From assembly GCA_017617445.1 (NCBI GenBank), contig JAFZWE010000010.1, positions 1 through 38,362 of the forward strand: 38,362 bases of DNA, written 5' to 3'. The DNA comes from Bacteroidales bacterium (GTDB lineage Bacteria > Bacteroidota > Bacteroidia > Bacteroidales > WCHB1-69). How positions within the stretch are numbered: position 1 is the stretch's first letter; the number at the start of each line of letters is the position of its first letter. Below the pieces are notes generated by a model. The model ran no database searches. It was not told the DNA's origin and worked only from the letters and a program-made list of their open reading frames with translations. The position numbers and the translations under genes are program-made. Below, in pieces: positions 1 to 8,628 of this stretch.

Positions 1-963
1 ATCGCTGCCGATACCTTCAGCACCGAGGGAAGCCTTGGTGAAGCTGGTAGCCATGCTGAAGAAGTAAACGATACCGTCGTCCTTGGTGCAGAGCACTGCG
101 GTCATCTCCTGATCCGGCACGTTCACGCAGTTGATGGTCACGTCTGCCATTTTGCCGTCGGTGAGTTTTTCCACCAATTCATAAACCTGAACGGGAGTCA
201 TGCCGGCTGCAGATTCCACCACGTCGCAGAAACCGAGGTCTTTGATACGCTGGGTGCTCTTCGGGCTGTTGGCAATACCGATGACTTTACCGGTCACACC
301 AACGCGCTTTTTAGCCTCGTAGCAGCAGAGCATACCGCTCTTGCCACCGGCGCCGAGGATGAGGACAGTCTGGCCATACTGGCACAATTTGGCGGTCTGT
401 GCGGGAGCACCGGCCACGTCGAGGGCACTCAGAGCGAGCTTTTCGGGCATGTCGGTCGGGATCTTGGCGTAGATACCGCTCTCGAACAGGATAGCCTTAC
501 CCTTGATGTCCACCTGGTCAACATCGGGACGGATTTCCAGAATCTCGTCGATGCGGAGCGGGGTGAGGGAGAGGGAAACGAGGGTAGCAATACGGTCGCC
601 TTCTTTCAGGTCGATTTTGCCCTTCAAAGCGTCACCGATTTTCTCCACCTTGCCGAGGAGCATACCGCCGGAACCGGTACGACGGTTGCGGTGCTTGCCC
701 TGCAGTTCCACGTTGAGGAGCATCTCTTTCTTTACCTCTTCCATGATTTTCTCTTCGCTTGCGCCTTCGCCAGCCTGCTGTTTGGCATAATTGTGAATGT
801 CGGTAAACGAAGCCGAGTCAATGTTCAATGTTTGGACATCAATCAAAATCTCATTGTCATAGATTTCATCCATGTTATTGTCCAATTTGTTAGCCGGCTG
901 CGGGAGAACACCCTTCGGCTCAATGACACGGTGTGTACCGTATTTGTTACCTTTTTTCTGCAT
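1..963 (-). CDS. kdd: L-erythro-3,5-diaminohexanoate dehydrogenase, C-terminus cut by window edge
   Basis: This gene reads in from the left edge: 321 codons are open, starting at the ATG at 963-961, and the last roughly 25 residues are missing. The N-terminus (MQKKGNKYGTHRVIEPKG) and the nucleotide-binding loop LGAGGKSG, near residue 200, match Kdd of the lysine fermentation pathway. Kdd oxidises and deaminates 3,5-diaminohexanoate to 5-amino-3-oxohexanoate with NAD+ in the cytoplasm. The family is about 345 residues long, so the fragment is almost complete. In other lysine fermenters kdd sits with kamA, kamD/kamE, kce and kal; those would lie beyond the left edge, downstream of kdd, and cannot be seen. 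A clear promoter lies about 55 bp upstream. An ordinary zinc-type alcohol dehydrogenase is the only alternative, and the N-terminus argues against it. Confidence 0.9.
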   Translation of the reverse strand, partial: MQKKGNKYGTHRVIEPKGVLPQPANKLDNNMDEIYDNEILIDVQTLNIDSASFTDIHNYAKQQAGEGASEEKIMEEVKKEMLLNVELQGKHRNRRTGSGGMLLGKVEKIGDALKGKIDLKEGDRIATLVSLSLTPLRIDEILEIRPDVDQVDIKGKAILFESGIYAKIPTDMPEKLALSALDVAGAPAQTAKLCQYGQTVLILGAGGKSGMLCCYEAKKRVGVTGKVIGIANSPKSTQRIKDLGFCDVVESAAGMTPVQVYELVEKLTDGKMADVTINCVNVPDQEMTAVLCTKDDGIVYFFSMATSFTKASLGAEGIGSD

Positions 964-1018
964 AAAATTTTTATTTTTAAATGGTTATAAAATGATTTTG
1001 CTGCTTTCAAAGCGGGCG

Positions 1019-1026
1019 CAAATATA
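1019..1026 (-). promoter_or_regulatory. Bacteroidetes -7 box for kdd
   Basis: On the minus strand the sequence TATATTTG fits the Bacteroidetes -7 consensus TAnnTTTG exactly and is followed by GCGCCCGC. The implied start of transcription gives kdd a leader of roughly 50 nucleotides. The -33 element is not convincing. Confidence 0.6.
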
Positions 1027-1188
1027 CAAAAAAATCTTTGATTTTTTGAACCTGATTGTAAAAATAACAGGAAGACAAGATTCCGTGCCGCCGGGACATT
1101 GGCCCTGTTGCCTTTGCCTTGAACAATCGCATTTTCACCACAATTAATTAGCAAAAAAGACGTTTACATTGGGTTAAATTCGCACGTT

Positions 1189-2217
1189 ATGAGATACACC
1201 CTTTTTATCCTCCTGTGGGCATTTTGTGCAACAGTTATTGGACAAAATGCTGACAACAAAGTGAATAGCAACGGCAAAAAACAGGGCTTTTGGAAAAAAT
1301 ATGACGAATCGGGACGGCTTTTGTACGAAGGAAATTTCCAAAACGGTGTACCCGTCGGACAATTCAAGTATTACCACACCAACGGGAAACTCAAAAGCAC
1401 CACCAACTTCATCCAAGGCACGCACAAGGTTTATACGGTGATGTACGATGAGAGTGAAAAAAAAGCGGCAGAGGGAATCTTTGTTGACCAGCAGAAAGAC
1501 AGCGTCTGGAATTATTACAATCCAAAGGGAACACTCATCAAAACAGAAAGTTACAAGAAAGGCAAGCGAAACGGTCTTTGGCGCACCTACTCTTCACAGA
1601 CTGGCATCCTGCTGGAAGAGTGCACCTATCTTGACGACAAATTGAACGGCAGTTTCAAAACCTTTTATGCCGACGGGAAAATCAGCGGACGGATTGATTA
1701 CATCAACGGACAGATGAACGGCACCGTGGAGGCCTATTTTCCCAACGAAAAAATTTATTACAGAGGCACTTATCTTGAAGGACTGCAAATCAAAAACTGG
1801 GATTACTATGACGAGAGCGGGCGCAAGCGCAAGACACTGGAGTACAACCACGGCGTTTTGCAGAAAACCTACCTGTACCTCAAAATGGCCGGCGCCATCC
1901 AGCAGTTCAACCAGGCTGACATCGCCTATTTCCACAAAGAAGGCAACAGCACCCGTGTGACACTTAAATCTGGAAAATCATTCCTCTCTGCAGAAATCTT
2001 CGACGAACTCCTCACCGTTTTGGACTTTGTGGACTTTTGCCTCATCAACCCGCAATACGCAGTAAGTTACCCCTGCATCATCAAATACCGGGAGATAGAT
2101 AGCGACAGCATTGAGGTGGTGCTTTACCCGCAAACCGCAGAGCCGGTCATCTGTGAAGGCGACCATGCCAAATCCGTCAAGATGCTGTTCAACAATGAAA
2201 TACCGAAAGAAGAATAG
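1189..2217 (+). CDS. Secreted MORN-variant (YwqK-like) repeat protein
   Basis: A protein of 342 residues with a signal peptide (hydrophobic residues 3-17, cleavage near IGQ-N). Residues about 25-220 form a series of 20-25 residue repeats of the pattern G-x-W/F-x-x-Y-x-x-x-G-x-L, for example GFWKKYDESGRLLYEG and GLWRTYSSQTGILLEE. These are the MORN_2 repeats often annotated as YwqK-family antitoxin. Residues about 230-342 form a non-repeat domain that I do not recognise. The protein is probably periplasmic or surface exposed and its function is unknown; the antitoxin label comes from database naming and is not supported here because no toxin gene is adjacent. It ends 5 bp before the U32 gene and is probably cotranscribed with it. 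A second, longer MORN-variant protein lies at 18622-19938. Only imperfect -7 boxes (TACATTGG at 1165) precede it. Confidence 0.75.
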   Translation: MRYTLFILLWAFCATVIGQNADNKVNSNGKKQGFWKKYDESGRLLYEGNFQNGVPVGQFKYYHTNGKLKSTTNFIQGTHKVYTVMYDESEKKAAEGIFVDQQKDSVWNYYNPKGTLIKTESYKKGKRNGLWRTYSSQTGILLEECTYLDDKLNGSFKTFYADGKISGRIDYINGQMNGTVEAYFPNEKIYYRGTYLEGLQIKNWDYYDESGRKRKTLEYNHGVLQKTYLYLKMAGAIQQFNQADIAYFHKEGNSTRVTLKSGKSFLSAEIFDELLTVLDFVDFCLINPQYAVSYPCIIKYREIDSDSIEVVLYPQTAEPVICEGDHAKSVKMLFNNEIPKEE

Positions 2218-2222
2218 CTCTG

Positions 2223-4052
2223 ATGGCGACTCCCATTGAACTTCTTTCCCCCGCCAAGGATCTGGAATGCGGCGTGGCAGCCATCAACCACGGAGCCGAT
2301 GCCGTTTACATTGGAGCCCCGCAGTTCAGTGCACGGGTCAATGCAGGCAACTCCCTGTCCGATATTGAGAAGCTGTGCCACTATGCACACCTTTACCATG
2401 CCCATGTCCACATTGCACTCAACACCATCCTCACCGATGAGGAGTTGGAGTTGGCCCGCCAGCTGGTGTTTCGCCTGTACGAGGCTGGTGCCGACGCGCT
2501 CATTATACAGGATGTCGGCCTGCTCCAGCTGGACTTGCCTCCCATCGCCATCCATGCCAGCACCCAGACCGACAACCGCACAGTGGAGAAGGTCCGTTTT
2601 TGGGAGGAATGCGGACTGCAGCGTGCCATTTTAGCCCGTGAACTCTCTTTGGAAGAGATCCGGGAGATCCGGCGGCAGACTTCCATCGAGCTGGAGGCTT
2701 TTGTCCACGGCGCTCTCTGTGTCAGCTACAGCGGACAGTGTTACATGAGCGAGGCCTGCGCAGGAAGAAGCGCTAACCGCGGAGCTTGCGCACAGTTCTG
2801 CCGCCTCCCGTATGATCTCACCGACGCACAGGGGAAGGTCATCCGGAAACACAGCCATCTGCTCTCCCTCAAGGACATGAACCGCTCGAGCTCCATCGCC
2901 GAACTGATAGATGCCGGCATCACCTCTCTCAAGATTGAAGGCCGTCTCAAAAACATCGACTATGTAAAAAACATCACTGCCCACTACCGGCTCCTGTTAG
3001 ACCAACTGATGGGTAGCGACAGCCGCTACACTCACGCCTCGTCCGGCAAAGTGGCCCTGGCATTCACCCCCAACCCAACCAAGACCTTCAACCGTGGCAG
3101 CACCGACTATTTCCTTCATGGTCGCACCCCAACGATGGTGAATCCCGACACCCCGAAATCCATCGGCGAACCGGTGGGGATGATACTTTCTGCAAAAGGG
3201 AACACACTGGAAATCAATACCTCCATTCCTCTTCACAATGGCGATGGTCTCGGATTTATTGACACACAGGGAGAGTTGTGCGGCTTTCGGGTGAACAAAG
3301 TTGAAAACCAGAAAATCACCACACTGGAGCCCCTTCAAAACCTGAAGCCGGGCACCCTACTCTACCGCAATTATGACATTGAATTTGACAGACGCATTCA
3401 AGGAGAATCTGCTGTCCGTAGAATACTGACAGACATTCTGTTCACCGATACCCCCGACGGTTTCTCCCTGACATTCACCGACGAGGACGGATGTAGCGTA
3501 ACACGCACATTCCCCTCCGAAAAACAGTCATCCCGCAAGGGAGAGGCCATCTTGGAGTCACTCAAGCGGAGTCTGTCAAAACTCGGGGAAACACAGTTTG
3601 AAGCGCGTCAGGTGGTGATTCGAACAACAGAGCCCTATTTTATCCCCAACTCAGTGCTGAACGAATGGCGCAGGGAGACTGCCACCCTTCTGGAAGAAAA
3701 GAGAAGGGAGTGCCATGTGCGTCCCTCTCGGAAAGGGCACGATCACCCGGATTTCAAGTTTCCTTGTCCGACGGGTGACACGCTGACCTACCTGGGCAAT
3801 GTTCTCAACACACGGGCGGTTCAGTTTTATAAGCAACACGGAATACGACAGGTGCTTCCCGCTTTTGAGAAAGAGCCCGTGAAGGATGCGGTGGTCATGC
3901 GTTGCAAGCATTGCATTCGCTATACCCTTGGTTATTGCAGCCGTGAAGGAAAACGGCTCCCTTTTGAGGAGCCGCTCTATTTGCAAAATGGAACGAACAA
4001 ATTCCGACTGGATTTTGACTGTGTCCGTTGTGAGATGACCGTCACACGATAG
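2223..4052 (+). CDS. U32 family protein, RNA hydroxylase (RlhA/TrhP) type
   Basis: A U32 'peptidase' family protein of 609 residues. The start of the family fold is visible in ELLSPAKDLECGVAAINHGAD. The characteristic cysteine cluster follows: FVHGALCVSYSGQC at residues 160-173 and then C179, C189 and C193. In E. coli, U32 relatives TrhP and RlhA hydroxylate tRNA uridine-34 and 23S rRNA cytidine-2501, using the cysteine cluster and prephenate. The length is close to RlhA (about 650) and well above TrhP (about 450). The C-terminus adds a second cysteine-rich segment (C561, C564, C572, C600, C603) that could bind metal. A role in RNA modification is inferred from the family; which RNA is unknown. 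The gene follows the MORN-variant gene by 5 bp and converges on trxB. Confidence 0.8.
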   Translation: MATPIELLSPAKDLECGVAAINHGADAVYIGAPQFSARVNAGNSLSDIEKLCHYAHLYHAHVHIALNTILTDEELELARQLVFRLYEAGADALIIQDVGLLQLDLPPIAIHASTQTDNRTVEKVRFWEECGLQRAILARELSLEEIREIRRQTSIELEAFVHGALCVSYSGQCYMSEACAGRSANRGACAQFCRLPYDLTDAQGKVIRKHSHLLSLKDMNRSSSIAELIDAGITSLKIEGRLKNIDYVKNITAHYRLLLDQLMGSDSRYTHASSGKVALAFTPNPTKTFNRGSTDYFLHGRTPTMVNPDTPKSIGEPVGMILSAKGNTLEINTSIPLHNGDGLGFIDTQGELCGFRVNKVENQKITTLEPLQNLKPGTLLYRNYDIEFDRRIQGESAVRRILTDILFTDTPDGFSLTFTDEDGCSVTRTFPSEKQSSRKGEAILESLKRSLSKLGETQFEARQVVIRTTEPYFIPNSVLNEWRRETATLLEEKRRECHVRPSRKGHDHPDFKFPCPTGDTLTYLGNVLNTRAVQFYKQHGIRQVLPAFEKEPVKDAVVMRCKHCIRYTLGYCSREGKRLPFEEPLYLQNGTNKFRLDFDCVRCEMTVTR

Positions 4053-4059
4053 GGACGGT
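4038..4059 (+). terminator. Weak hairpin at the U32/trxB convergence
   Basis: ACCGTC (4038-4043) pairs with GACGGT (4054-4059) around a 10-base loop and is followed by TTTTA. It overlaps the end of the U32 gene and sits just before the trxB stop codon on the other strand. The stem is short, so function is uncertain. Confidence 0.35.
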
Positions 4060-4060
4060 T

Positions 4061-4999
4061 TTACTGTGCCAACAGAAATCTTTCCGCTTCAATGGCAGCC
4101 TTGCAGCCAGATGCCGCAGCTGTAATTGCTTGTCGGAAATGGGGATCCTGCACATCGCCGGCAGCGAAAACGCCCTCTACACTGGTGGCGGTGCTGTCGG
4201 GTTTGGTGACGATGTATCCCTGGGCATCCAGCTCAATCTGGCCACCCAGAAAATCGGTCACCGGCTGGTGTCCGATGGCCACAAATACACCGTCAACGGG
4301 CAACGTGGCATCGGTATTCTCCACGCGGTTGTGCACTGCCAGTCCGGTGACGGCTTTCACAAAGCCTCGCTTCTCACCCACAATCTCGGTGGGCACGCTG
4401 TTCCACACCACCTCGATATTGGGGGTGTCGAACACACGCTGCTGCATCGCCTTGGAGGCTCGGAACTCGTCGCGGCGGTGTACCAAATATACTTTATTGC
4501 ACAGTTTGGCAAGATAGGTGGCCTCTTCCAAGGCGGTATCTCCGCCGCCCACCACGGCCACATCCCTGCCACGGAAGAAGTTGCCATCGCAGGTGGCGCA
4601 GGCCGACACGCCGAAACCGCGGTAGGTCTTCTCACTCTCCAACCCCAGCCAACGCGCCGTGGCACCCGTTGCAATGATGACCGTGTCGGCCATGTACACG
4701 TCGGTGTCATCCACCACACAGCGGAAAGGCCGCTGCGAGAAGTCCACCTCGGTCACGAGACCGCTGCGGATGTCGGTACCGCAACGCACCGACTGCTCCC
4801 GTATGTCGTCCATGATGGCCGGACCGGACATCCCTTTCGGGTATCCCGGGAAGTTCTCCACCTCAGTGGTAATGGTGAGCTGACCGCCAGGGGTCATTCC
4901 CTCAATCAATATTGGATGCAAATCGGCACGGGAGGCATAGATGCCAGCAGTATAGCCCGCGGGGCCAGAGCCGATGATGAGACATTTGGTTTGTTCCAT
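4061..4999 (-). CDS. trxB: Thioredoxin-disulfide reductase
   Basis: A protein of 312 residues, the normal length for a low-molecular-weight thioredoxin reductase. It has the N-terminal FAD-binding GSGPAG (residues 10-15), the redox-active pair C134-A-T-C137, the NADPH-binding GGGDTA (151-156), and a C-terminal FAD motif ending in AAGDVQDPHFRQA. It transfers electrons from NADPH to thioredoxin in the cytoplasm. It lies downstream of the OadA-like gene on the same strand, with 110 bp of 7-8 bp tandem repeats in between. The repeats run to within 9 bases of the start codon, so it is unclear whether it has its own promoter; TACTTGTG within the gap is a one-mismatch -7 candidate. Confidence 0.96.
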   Translation of the reverse strand: MEQTKCLIIGSGPAGYTAGIYASRADLHPILIEGMTPGGQLTITTEVENFPGYPKGMSGPAIMDDIREQSVRCGTDIRSGLVTEVDFSQRPFRCVVDDTDVYMADTVIIATGATARWLGLESEKTYRGFGVSACATCDGNFFRGRDVAVVGGGDTALEEATYLAKLCNKVYLVHRRDEFRASKAMQQRVFDTPNIEVVWNSVPTEIVGEKRGFVKAVTGLAVHNRVENTDATLPVDGVFVAIGHQPVTDFLGGQIELDAQGYIVTKPDSTATSVEGVFAAGDVQDPHFRQAITAAASGCKAAIEAERFLLAQ

Positions 5000-5007
5000 T
5001 TTATTTC

Positions 5008-5042
5008 AAGTTAAAAGTTTAAAGTTAAGAGTTGAGAGTTGA
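5008..5042. repeat. Degenerate 7-bp tandem repeats, block A
   Basis: Five consecutive heptamers read on the + strand as AAGTTAA, AAGTTTA, AAGTTAA, GAGTTGA, GAGTTGA. They lie immediately upstream of trxB. The pattern is an AT-rich low-complexity array with purine and single-base variation between units. Confidence 0.8.
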
Positions 5043-5067
5043 GAAGTCTGGTGTCACAAGTATGTTC

Positions 5068-5119
5068 GTTTCTTAGTTTCTTAACTTCTTAGTTTTCAAT
5101 TTTCAGTTTTCAGTTTAAA
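5068..5119. repeat. Degenerate 8-bp and 7-bp tandem repeats, block B, overlapping the oadA-like stop codon
   Basis: On the + strand the block reads as three octamers (GTTTCTTA, GTTTCTTA, ACTTCTTA) and then four heptamers (GTTTTCA, ATTTTCA, GTTTTCA, GTTTAAA). The last two heptamers contain the stop codon and final residues of the adjacent OadA-like gene, so the array has invaded or grown into the coding end. About 25 bp of non-repeat sequence separates it from block A. Confidence 0.8.
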
Positions 5120-6897
5120 AAAGCGATCACATCACCCTTCCTCACTCTTTCTCCCTGGCTGGCCACCACTTGCAGGAGCTTGCCGCTGTAGAGGGCTTTG
5201 ATTTCGTCTTGCCCGTAGTAGGCTTCCACGAAGCAGAGGGTGTCGCCCTCGCTGTAGGCAGTGCCCATCGGCGGGTTCATTGCCTGTCCGGTGACGGGGA
5301 GTTCCCACAGCACGATGCCGTCGGAAGTGGAGATGACAGGCTTGGCATCGGGGTGCTGCGCTTTCACGGAAGCGATCAGTTCCTCACGCACCACCTCGGG
5401 CAGCTTGATCTCCTTGATGATGACTTTGATATTGGATTGCTGCTTCTTGGCTTCCAGTTCGCGCTCAAAATTCTTCTTGGCAGCACCACTCTTGTAGTCG
5501 ATGTACTGGGTCGGGTGCATAGCGTACTCAAAAAGTTCCTCTTCGTCTTCTCCGATTTCCCAGCCCTGTTCTTCCATCAGCTGGCGGTACTTCGGCAATT
5601 CGTCCGGATAGTGATCCTGCGGAGTGTCCGTAAAGAACTCATAGCCTTTTTCTTTGGCAAGTGCCAAAATTTCGGGGGCCAGGGTGCCGGGCAGTGTGCC
5701 GGCTTTGCCGAGAATCATGTCCCACTGTTTCTGGTCCATAGCGCTGAAACGGGGCTTGTTCTGCGCCATTTGCAGGATATTCATCAAAGCGATGTTCTTG
5801 ACATACTGGCTGAAGGGGGTGACCAACGGCGGATTGCCGACTTTAGGCCACACATAGGCCACCTCTTCAAACAACTTGACGAGAAGTTCGTCCTCGGAAA
5901 GTTCCTTTTGTCCGCTGTTTTTCAGCGACATGTTGATGGCTTTGTGAACGCCCTTGAGGTCGGCCATCATGGAGCCCATCATGCCACCGGGCAGTCCACA
6001 GCCCACGAGCAGGGACGTAGAGATGCGGTTTTTCGGGTCAATCCAGTAACCGAGGAAGTCATCCATGAACTCCTGAGTAAGGCGACGCACCTCCATATAA
6101 GCATTCATGTTGATTTCAGGGACATCGAAACCCGCATCTTTCAGCATGGCTTGGATGGTGATAACATCAGGATGCACCATACCCCAGGAGAGGGGTTCAA
6201 CGGCCACATCGATAATGTCGGCACCCGCCTTGCAAACCTCCAGCGTGGAAGCGACAGAAAATCCGGGACCCGTGTGACCATGGTATTGCACCAGGATGTG
6301 CGGATATTTTTCTTTGATAGCCTTGACTAATTTGCCGAGGGTGGCGGGACGACCCACACCGGCCATGTCTTTCAAACCGATCTCATCCGCACCATACTCC
6401 ACCACTTTGTCCACTACACTCATATAGTATTCCACGGTATGAATATCGGAGTGGGTGATGCTGAGAGCGACCTGCGAAATCATGCCAGCCTCTTTGGCGT
6501 ATTTAACGGAGAGTTCAAGGTTGCGGGGGTCGTTGAGGCCGCAGAAGGAGCGGGCCACGTCCACGCCCTGAGCTTTCTTCACCTTGAACATCAGGCGGCG
6601 CACGTCAGCGGGCACAGGGTCCATGCGGAGACCGTTGAGGGCGCGTTCCAGCATTTGGCATTGGATGCCTGCCTCGCGCAACGGCTTGGTCCATGCGCGG
6701 ACGGCCTTGTTGGGGTTTTCACCATAAAGGAGGTTCACCTGTTCAAAAGCACCGCCGTTGGTTTCCACGCGCGCAAAACAGCCCATATCCACGATGGCGG
6801 GGGCCACACGCACCAGCTGGTCCCTACGAGGCTGGTATTTTCCGGAGGATTGCCACATGTCCCGATAAACGAGGCAGAATCTTATTTGCTTAGCCAT
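5110..6897 (-). CDS. Oxaloacetate decarboxylase alpha / pyruvate carboxylase B-like, lacking the biotinyl lysine
   Basis: A protein of 595 residues with the two-part plan of OadA/PycB: an N-terminal HMGL-like carboxyltransferase barrel and a C-terminal biotinyl-type domain. Barrel landmarks are GLNDPRNLEL, IGLKDMAG and the metal-binding H-G-H in QYHGHTGPG. The usual RDAHQS is changed to RDMWQS. In the biotinyl domain the usual EAMKM is EAYYG (residues 558-562), so the lysine that carries biotin is a tyrosine (Y561, codon 5215-5217). It may therefore need a separate biotin carrier or catalyse something else. No beta or gamma (sodium pump) subunit genes are adjacent. The start is the ATG at 6897, and a strong -7 box lies 60 bp upstream. 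The last residues and stop codon lie inside tandem repeat block B. Confidence 0.8.
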   Translation of the reverse strand: MAKQIRFCLVYRDMWQSSGKYQPRRDQLVRVAPAIVDMGCFARVETNGGAFEQVNLLYGENPNKAVRAWTKPLREAGIQCQMLERALNGLRMDPVPADVRRLMFKVKKAQGVDVARSFCGLNDPRNLELSVKYAKEAGMISQVALSITHSDIHTVEYYMSVVDKVVEYGADEIGLKDMAGVGRPATLGKLVKAIKEKYPHILVQYHGHTGPGFSVASTLEVCKAGADIIDVAVEPLSWGMVHPDVITIQAMLKDAGFDVPEINMNAYMEVRRLTQEFMDDFLGYWIDPKNRISTSLLVGCGLPGGMMGSMMADLKGVHKAINMSLKNSGQKELSEDELLVKLFEEVAYVWPKVGNPPLVTPFSQYVKNIALMNILQMAQNKPRFSAMDQKQWDMILGKAGTLPGTLAPEILALAKEKGYEFFTDTPQDHYPDELPKYRQLMEEQGWEIGEDEEELFEYAMHPTQYIDYKSGAAKKNFERELEAKKQQSNIKVIIKEIKLPEVVREELIASVKAQHPDAKPVISTSDGIVLWELPVTGQAMNPPMGTAYSEGDTLCFVEAYYGQDEIKALYSGKLLQVVASQGERVRKGDVIAFLN

Positions 6898-6957
6898 AAC
6901 TATATATTTTTTATTTTTAGAGACTTAAAAAAAATTCCACACTTGCCAAAAGCGGCG

Positions 6958-6965
6958 CAAAGGTA
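6958..6965 (-). promoter_or_regulatory. Bacteroidetes -7 box for the oadA-like gene
   Basis: TACCTTTG on the minus strand is a perfect match to TAnnTTTG and is followed by CGCCGC. It gives a leader of about 55 nucleotides. The 170 bp between this box and the tRNA-Trp terminator holds nothing else I can identify. Confidence 0.65.
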
Positions 6966-7109
6966 CAATTTTTTCCGATGATTCCCATGCAAAAAAGAAA
7001 ATAAATATCCCCAATGGAGAAAAAAGACGAAATCAGGGGAAAAAGCAGAGAAAATGGATTTTAGGAGCAAATCTTTCCGTCACAAAAGAGTATGCCATAA
7101 AACCAAAAA

Positions 7110-7127
7110 GAGCAACACTTGTTGCTC
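7110..7127 (-). terminator. Terminator after tRNA-Trp (could work in both directions)
   Basis: GAGCAAC pairs with GTTGCTC around a 4-base loop. Read on the minus strand, ten bases past the tRNA-Trp, the stem is followed by five T; read on the plus strand it is followed by CTTTTTTT. It most likely ends the tRNA-Thr/tuf/tRNA-Trp transcript. Confidence 0.8.
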
Positions 7128-7136
7128 CTTTTTTTG

Positions 7137-7207
7137 CAGGGGAAGAGAGATTCGAACTCCCATCAATGGTTTTGGAGACCACTATTCTGCCCTTAAACTA
7201 TTCCCCT
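7137..7207 (-). tRNA. tRNA-Trp (anticodon CCA)
   Basis: The minus strand folds as a 71-nucleotide tRNA. The acceptor stem AGGGGAA pairs with TTCCCCT; the anticodon arm GTGGT/ACCAT encloses the loop CTCCAAA with anticodon CCA; the T arm is GGGAG-TTCGAAT-CTCTC; the discriminator is G. The D stem is weak (two G-U pairs). CCA is not encoded. It lies downstream of tuf, the usual place for trnW in Bacteroidetes. Confidence 0.93.
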
Positions 7208-7210
7208 AAA

Positions 7211-7240
7211 AGAGCGGACAAGTCAAGACCTGTCCGCTCT
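7211..7240 (-). terminator. Perfect 10-bp hairpin between tuf and tRNA-Trp
   Basis: AGAGCGGACA and TGTCCGCTCT form a perfect 10-bp stem with a 10-base loop. On the minus strand the stem is followed by TTTT and then directly by the tRNA 5' end. It could be a partial terminator that lowers tRNA-Trp expression, or an RNA processing signal separating tuf mRNA from the tRNA. Confidence 0.6.
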
Positions 7241-7263
7241 GATTTTATGATTGAAATCAAGAC

Positions 7264-8451
7264 TTAGTCTAAGATTTCGGTTACCTGACCAGCACCAACG
7301 GTACGACCACCTTCGCGGATAGCGAAACGGAGGTTCTTGTTGATAGCGATTTCAGAGAGAAGTTTCACAGTGATGGTCACGTTATCACCAGGCATTACCA
7401 TTTCCACGCCGTCCGGGAGGTGAATTTCACCGGTAACGTCAGTGGTACGGAAATAGAACTGCGGGCGATAGTTGTTTTTGAAAGGAGTGTGACGACCACC
7501 TTCTTCTTTCTTCAGGATATAAACCTCAGCCTTGAATTCTTTGTGCGGATGGATAGAACCGGGTTTAGCAATTACCATACCACGGCAGATTTCGTCCTTG
7601 TCGATACCACGGAGGAGCAAACCAACGTTATCGCCAGCCTCACCCGTATCAAGGATCTTACGGAACATTTCAACACCCGTAACAGTGGATTTCAATTTGT
7701 CAGCACCCATACCGATGATATCAACGGGATCGCCAGTGTTGACAACGCCAGTCTCAATTCTACCGGTGGCAACAGTACCACGGCCAGTGATGGAGAACAC
7801 GTCTTCTACGGGCATCAAGAAATCTTTATCTTTGTCGCGCTGCGGCAGCGGAATCCACTCGTCAACAGCGTTCATCAGTTCCATGATGGAGGGAACCCAC
7901 TTGGGATCGCCATTCAATCCACCGAGAGCGGAACCACGGATAACGGGAGTGTTGTCACCGTCAAAACCGTAGAAAGAGAGGAGGTCACGGATGTCCATTT
8001 CAACGAGGTCGAGCAATTCGGGGTCATCCACCATGTCCACCTTGTTCATGAAAACAACCATTCTCGGAACACCCACCTGCTTAGCCAGAAGGATGTGCTC
8101 ACGGGTCTGGGGCATAGCACCGTCGGTGGCAGCCACAACGAGGATAGCACCGTCCATCTGAGCGGCACCAGTTACCATGTTCTTGATGTAGTCAGCGTGA
8201 CCGGGGCAGTCAACGTGAGCATAGTGACGAGTTTCGGTCTGATATTCAACGTGAGCGGTATTAATGGTGATACCACGTTCCTTCTCTTCGGGAGCGTTAT
8301 CGATAGAATCGAAAGATCTGATTTCTGAAAGACCAGCTTCAGCCAAAACCTTGGTGATAGCAGCGGTCAAGGTAGTTTTACCGTGGTCAATGTGACCGAT
8401 AGTACCCACATTTACGTGGGGTTTGGTACGTTCGTAATGTTCTTTTGCCAT
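7264..8451 (-). CDS. tuf: Elongation factor Tu
   Basis: A full-length EF-Tu of 395 residues, the GTPase that delivers aminoacyl-tRNA to the ribosome. GTP-binding elements are all present: GHIDHGKT (residues 19-26), DCPGHADY and NKVD. The C-terminal beta-barrel domains end in [10 protein letters not shown]. It sits between tRNA-Thr (54 bp upstream) and tRNA-Trp (56 bp downstream), consistent with one transcript from the promoter at 8629. In most Bacteroidetes secE, nusG and rplK follow tRNA-Trp; here a terminator follows instead. Confidence 0.99.
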   Translation of the reverse strand: MAKEHYERTKPHVNVGTIGHIDHGKTTLTAAITKVLAEAGLSEIRSFDSIDNAPEEKERGITINTAHVEYQTETRHYAHVDCPGHADYIKNMVTGAAQMDGAILVVAATDGAMPQTREHILLAKQVGVPRMVVFMNKVDMVDDPELLDLVEMDIRDLLSFYGFDGDNTPVIRGSALGGLNGDPKWVPSIMELMNAVDEWIPLPQRDKDKDFLMPVEDVFSITGRGTVATGRIETGVVNTGDPVDIIGMGADKLKSTVTGVEMFRKILDTGEAGDNVGLLLRGIDKDEICRGMVIAKPGSIHPHKEFKAEVYILKKEEGGRHTPFKNNYRPQFYFRTTDVTGEIHLPDGVEMVMPGDNVTITVKLLSEIAINKNLRFAIREGGRTVGAGQVTEILD

Positions 8452-8505
8452 TTTTTATAATCTTTTAATGCGTTAATAATTGTTTATGCTTGGATAAAAA
8501 AATTG

Positions 8506-8577
<72 letters not shown>

Positions 8578-8628
8578 TTTTTGCTCTCAAAGGCTTCAGA
8601 CGCATCCCTGTCCCTTAATTTGAGCGTG

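Noticed and set aside
1165-1182. TACATTGG and TAAATTCG as promoters for the MORN-variant gene at 1189
   Set aside because: Each has one mismatch to TAnnTTTG and the second would leave almost no leader; neither can be supported over the other.
4660-4673. TGGCACCCGTTGCA inside trxB as a second sigma-54 site
   Set aside because: The spacing between the two halves is two bases too short and it lies in the middle of a coding sequence.
5170-6330. Open frame of 386 codons on the plus strand, opposite the OadA-like gene
   Set aside because: It is an antisense shadow with no recognisable domain and no promoter.
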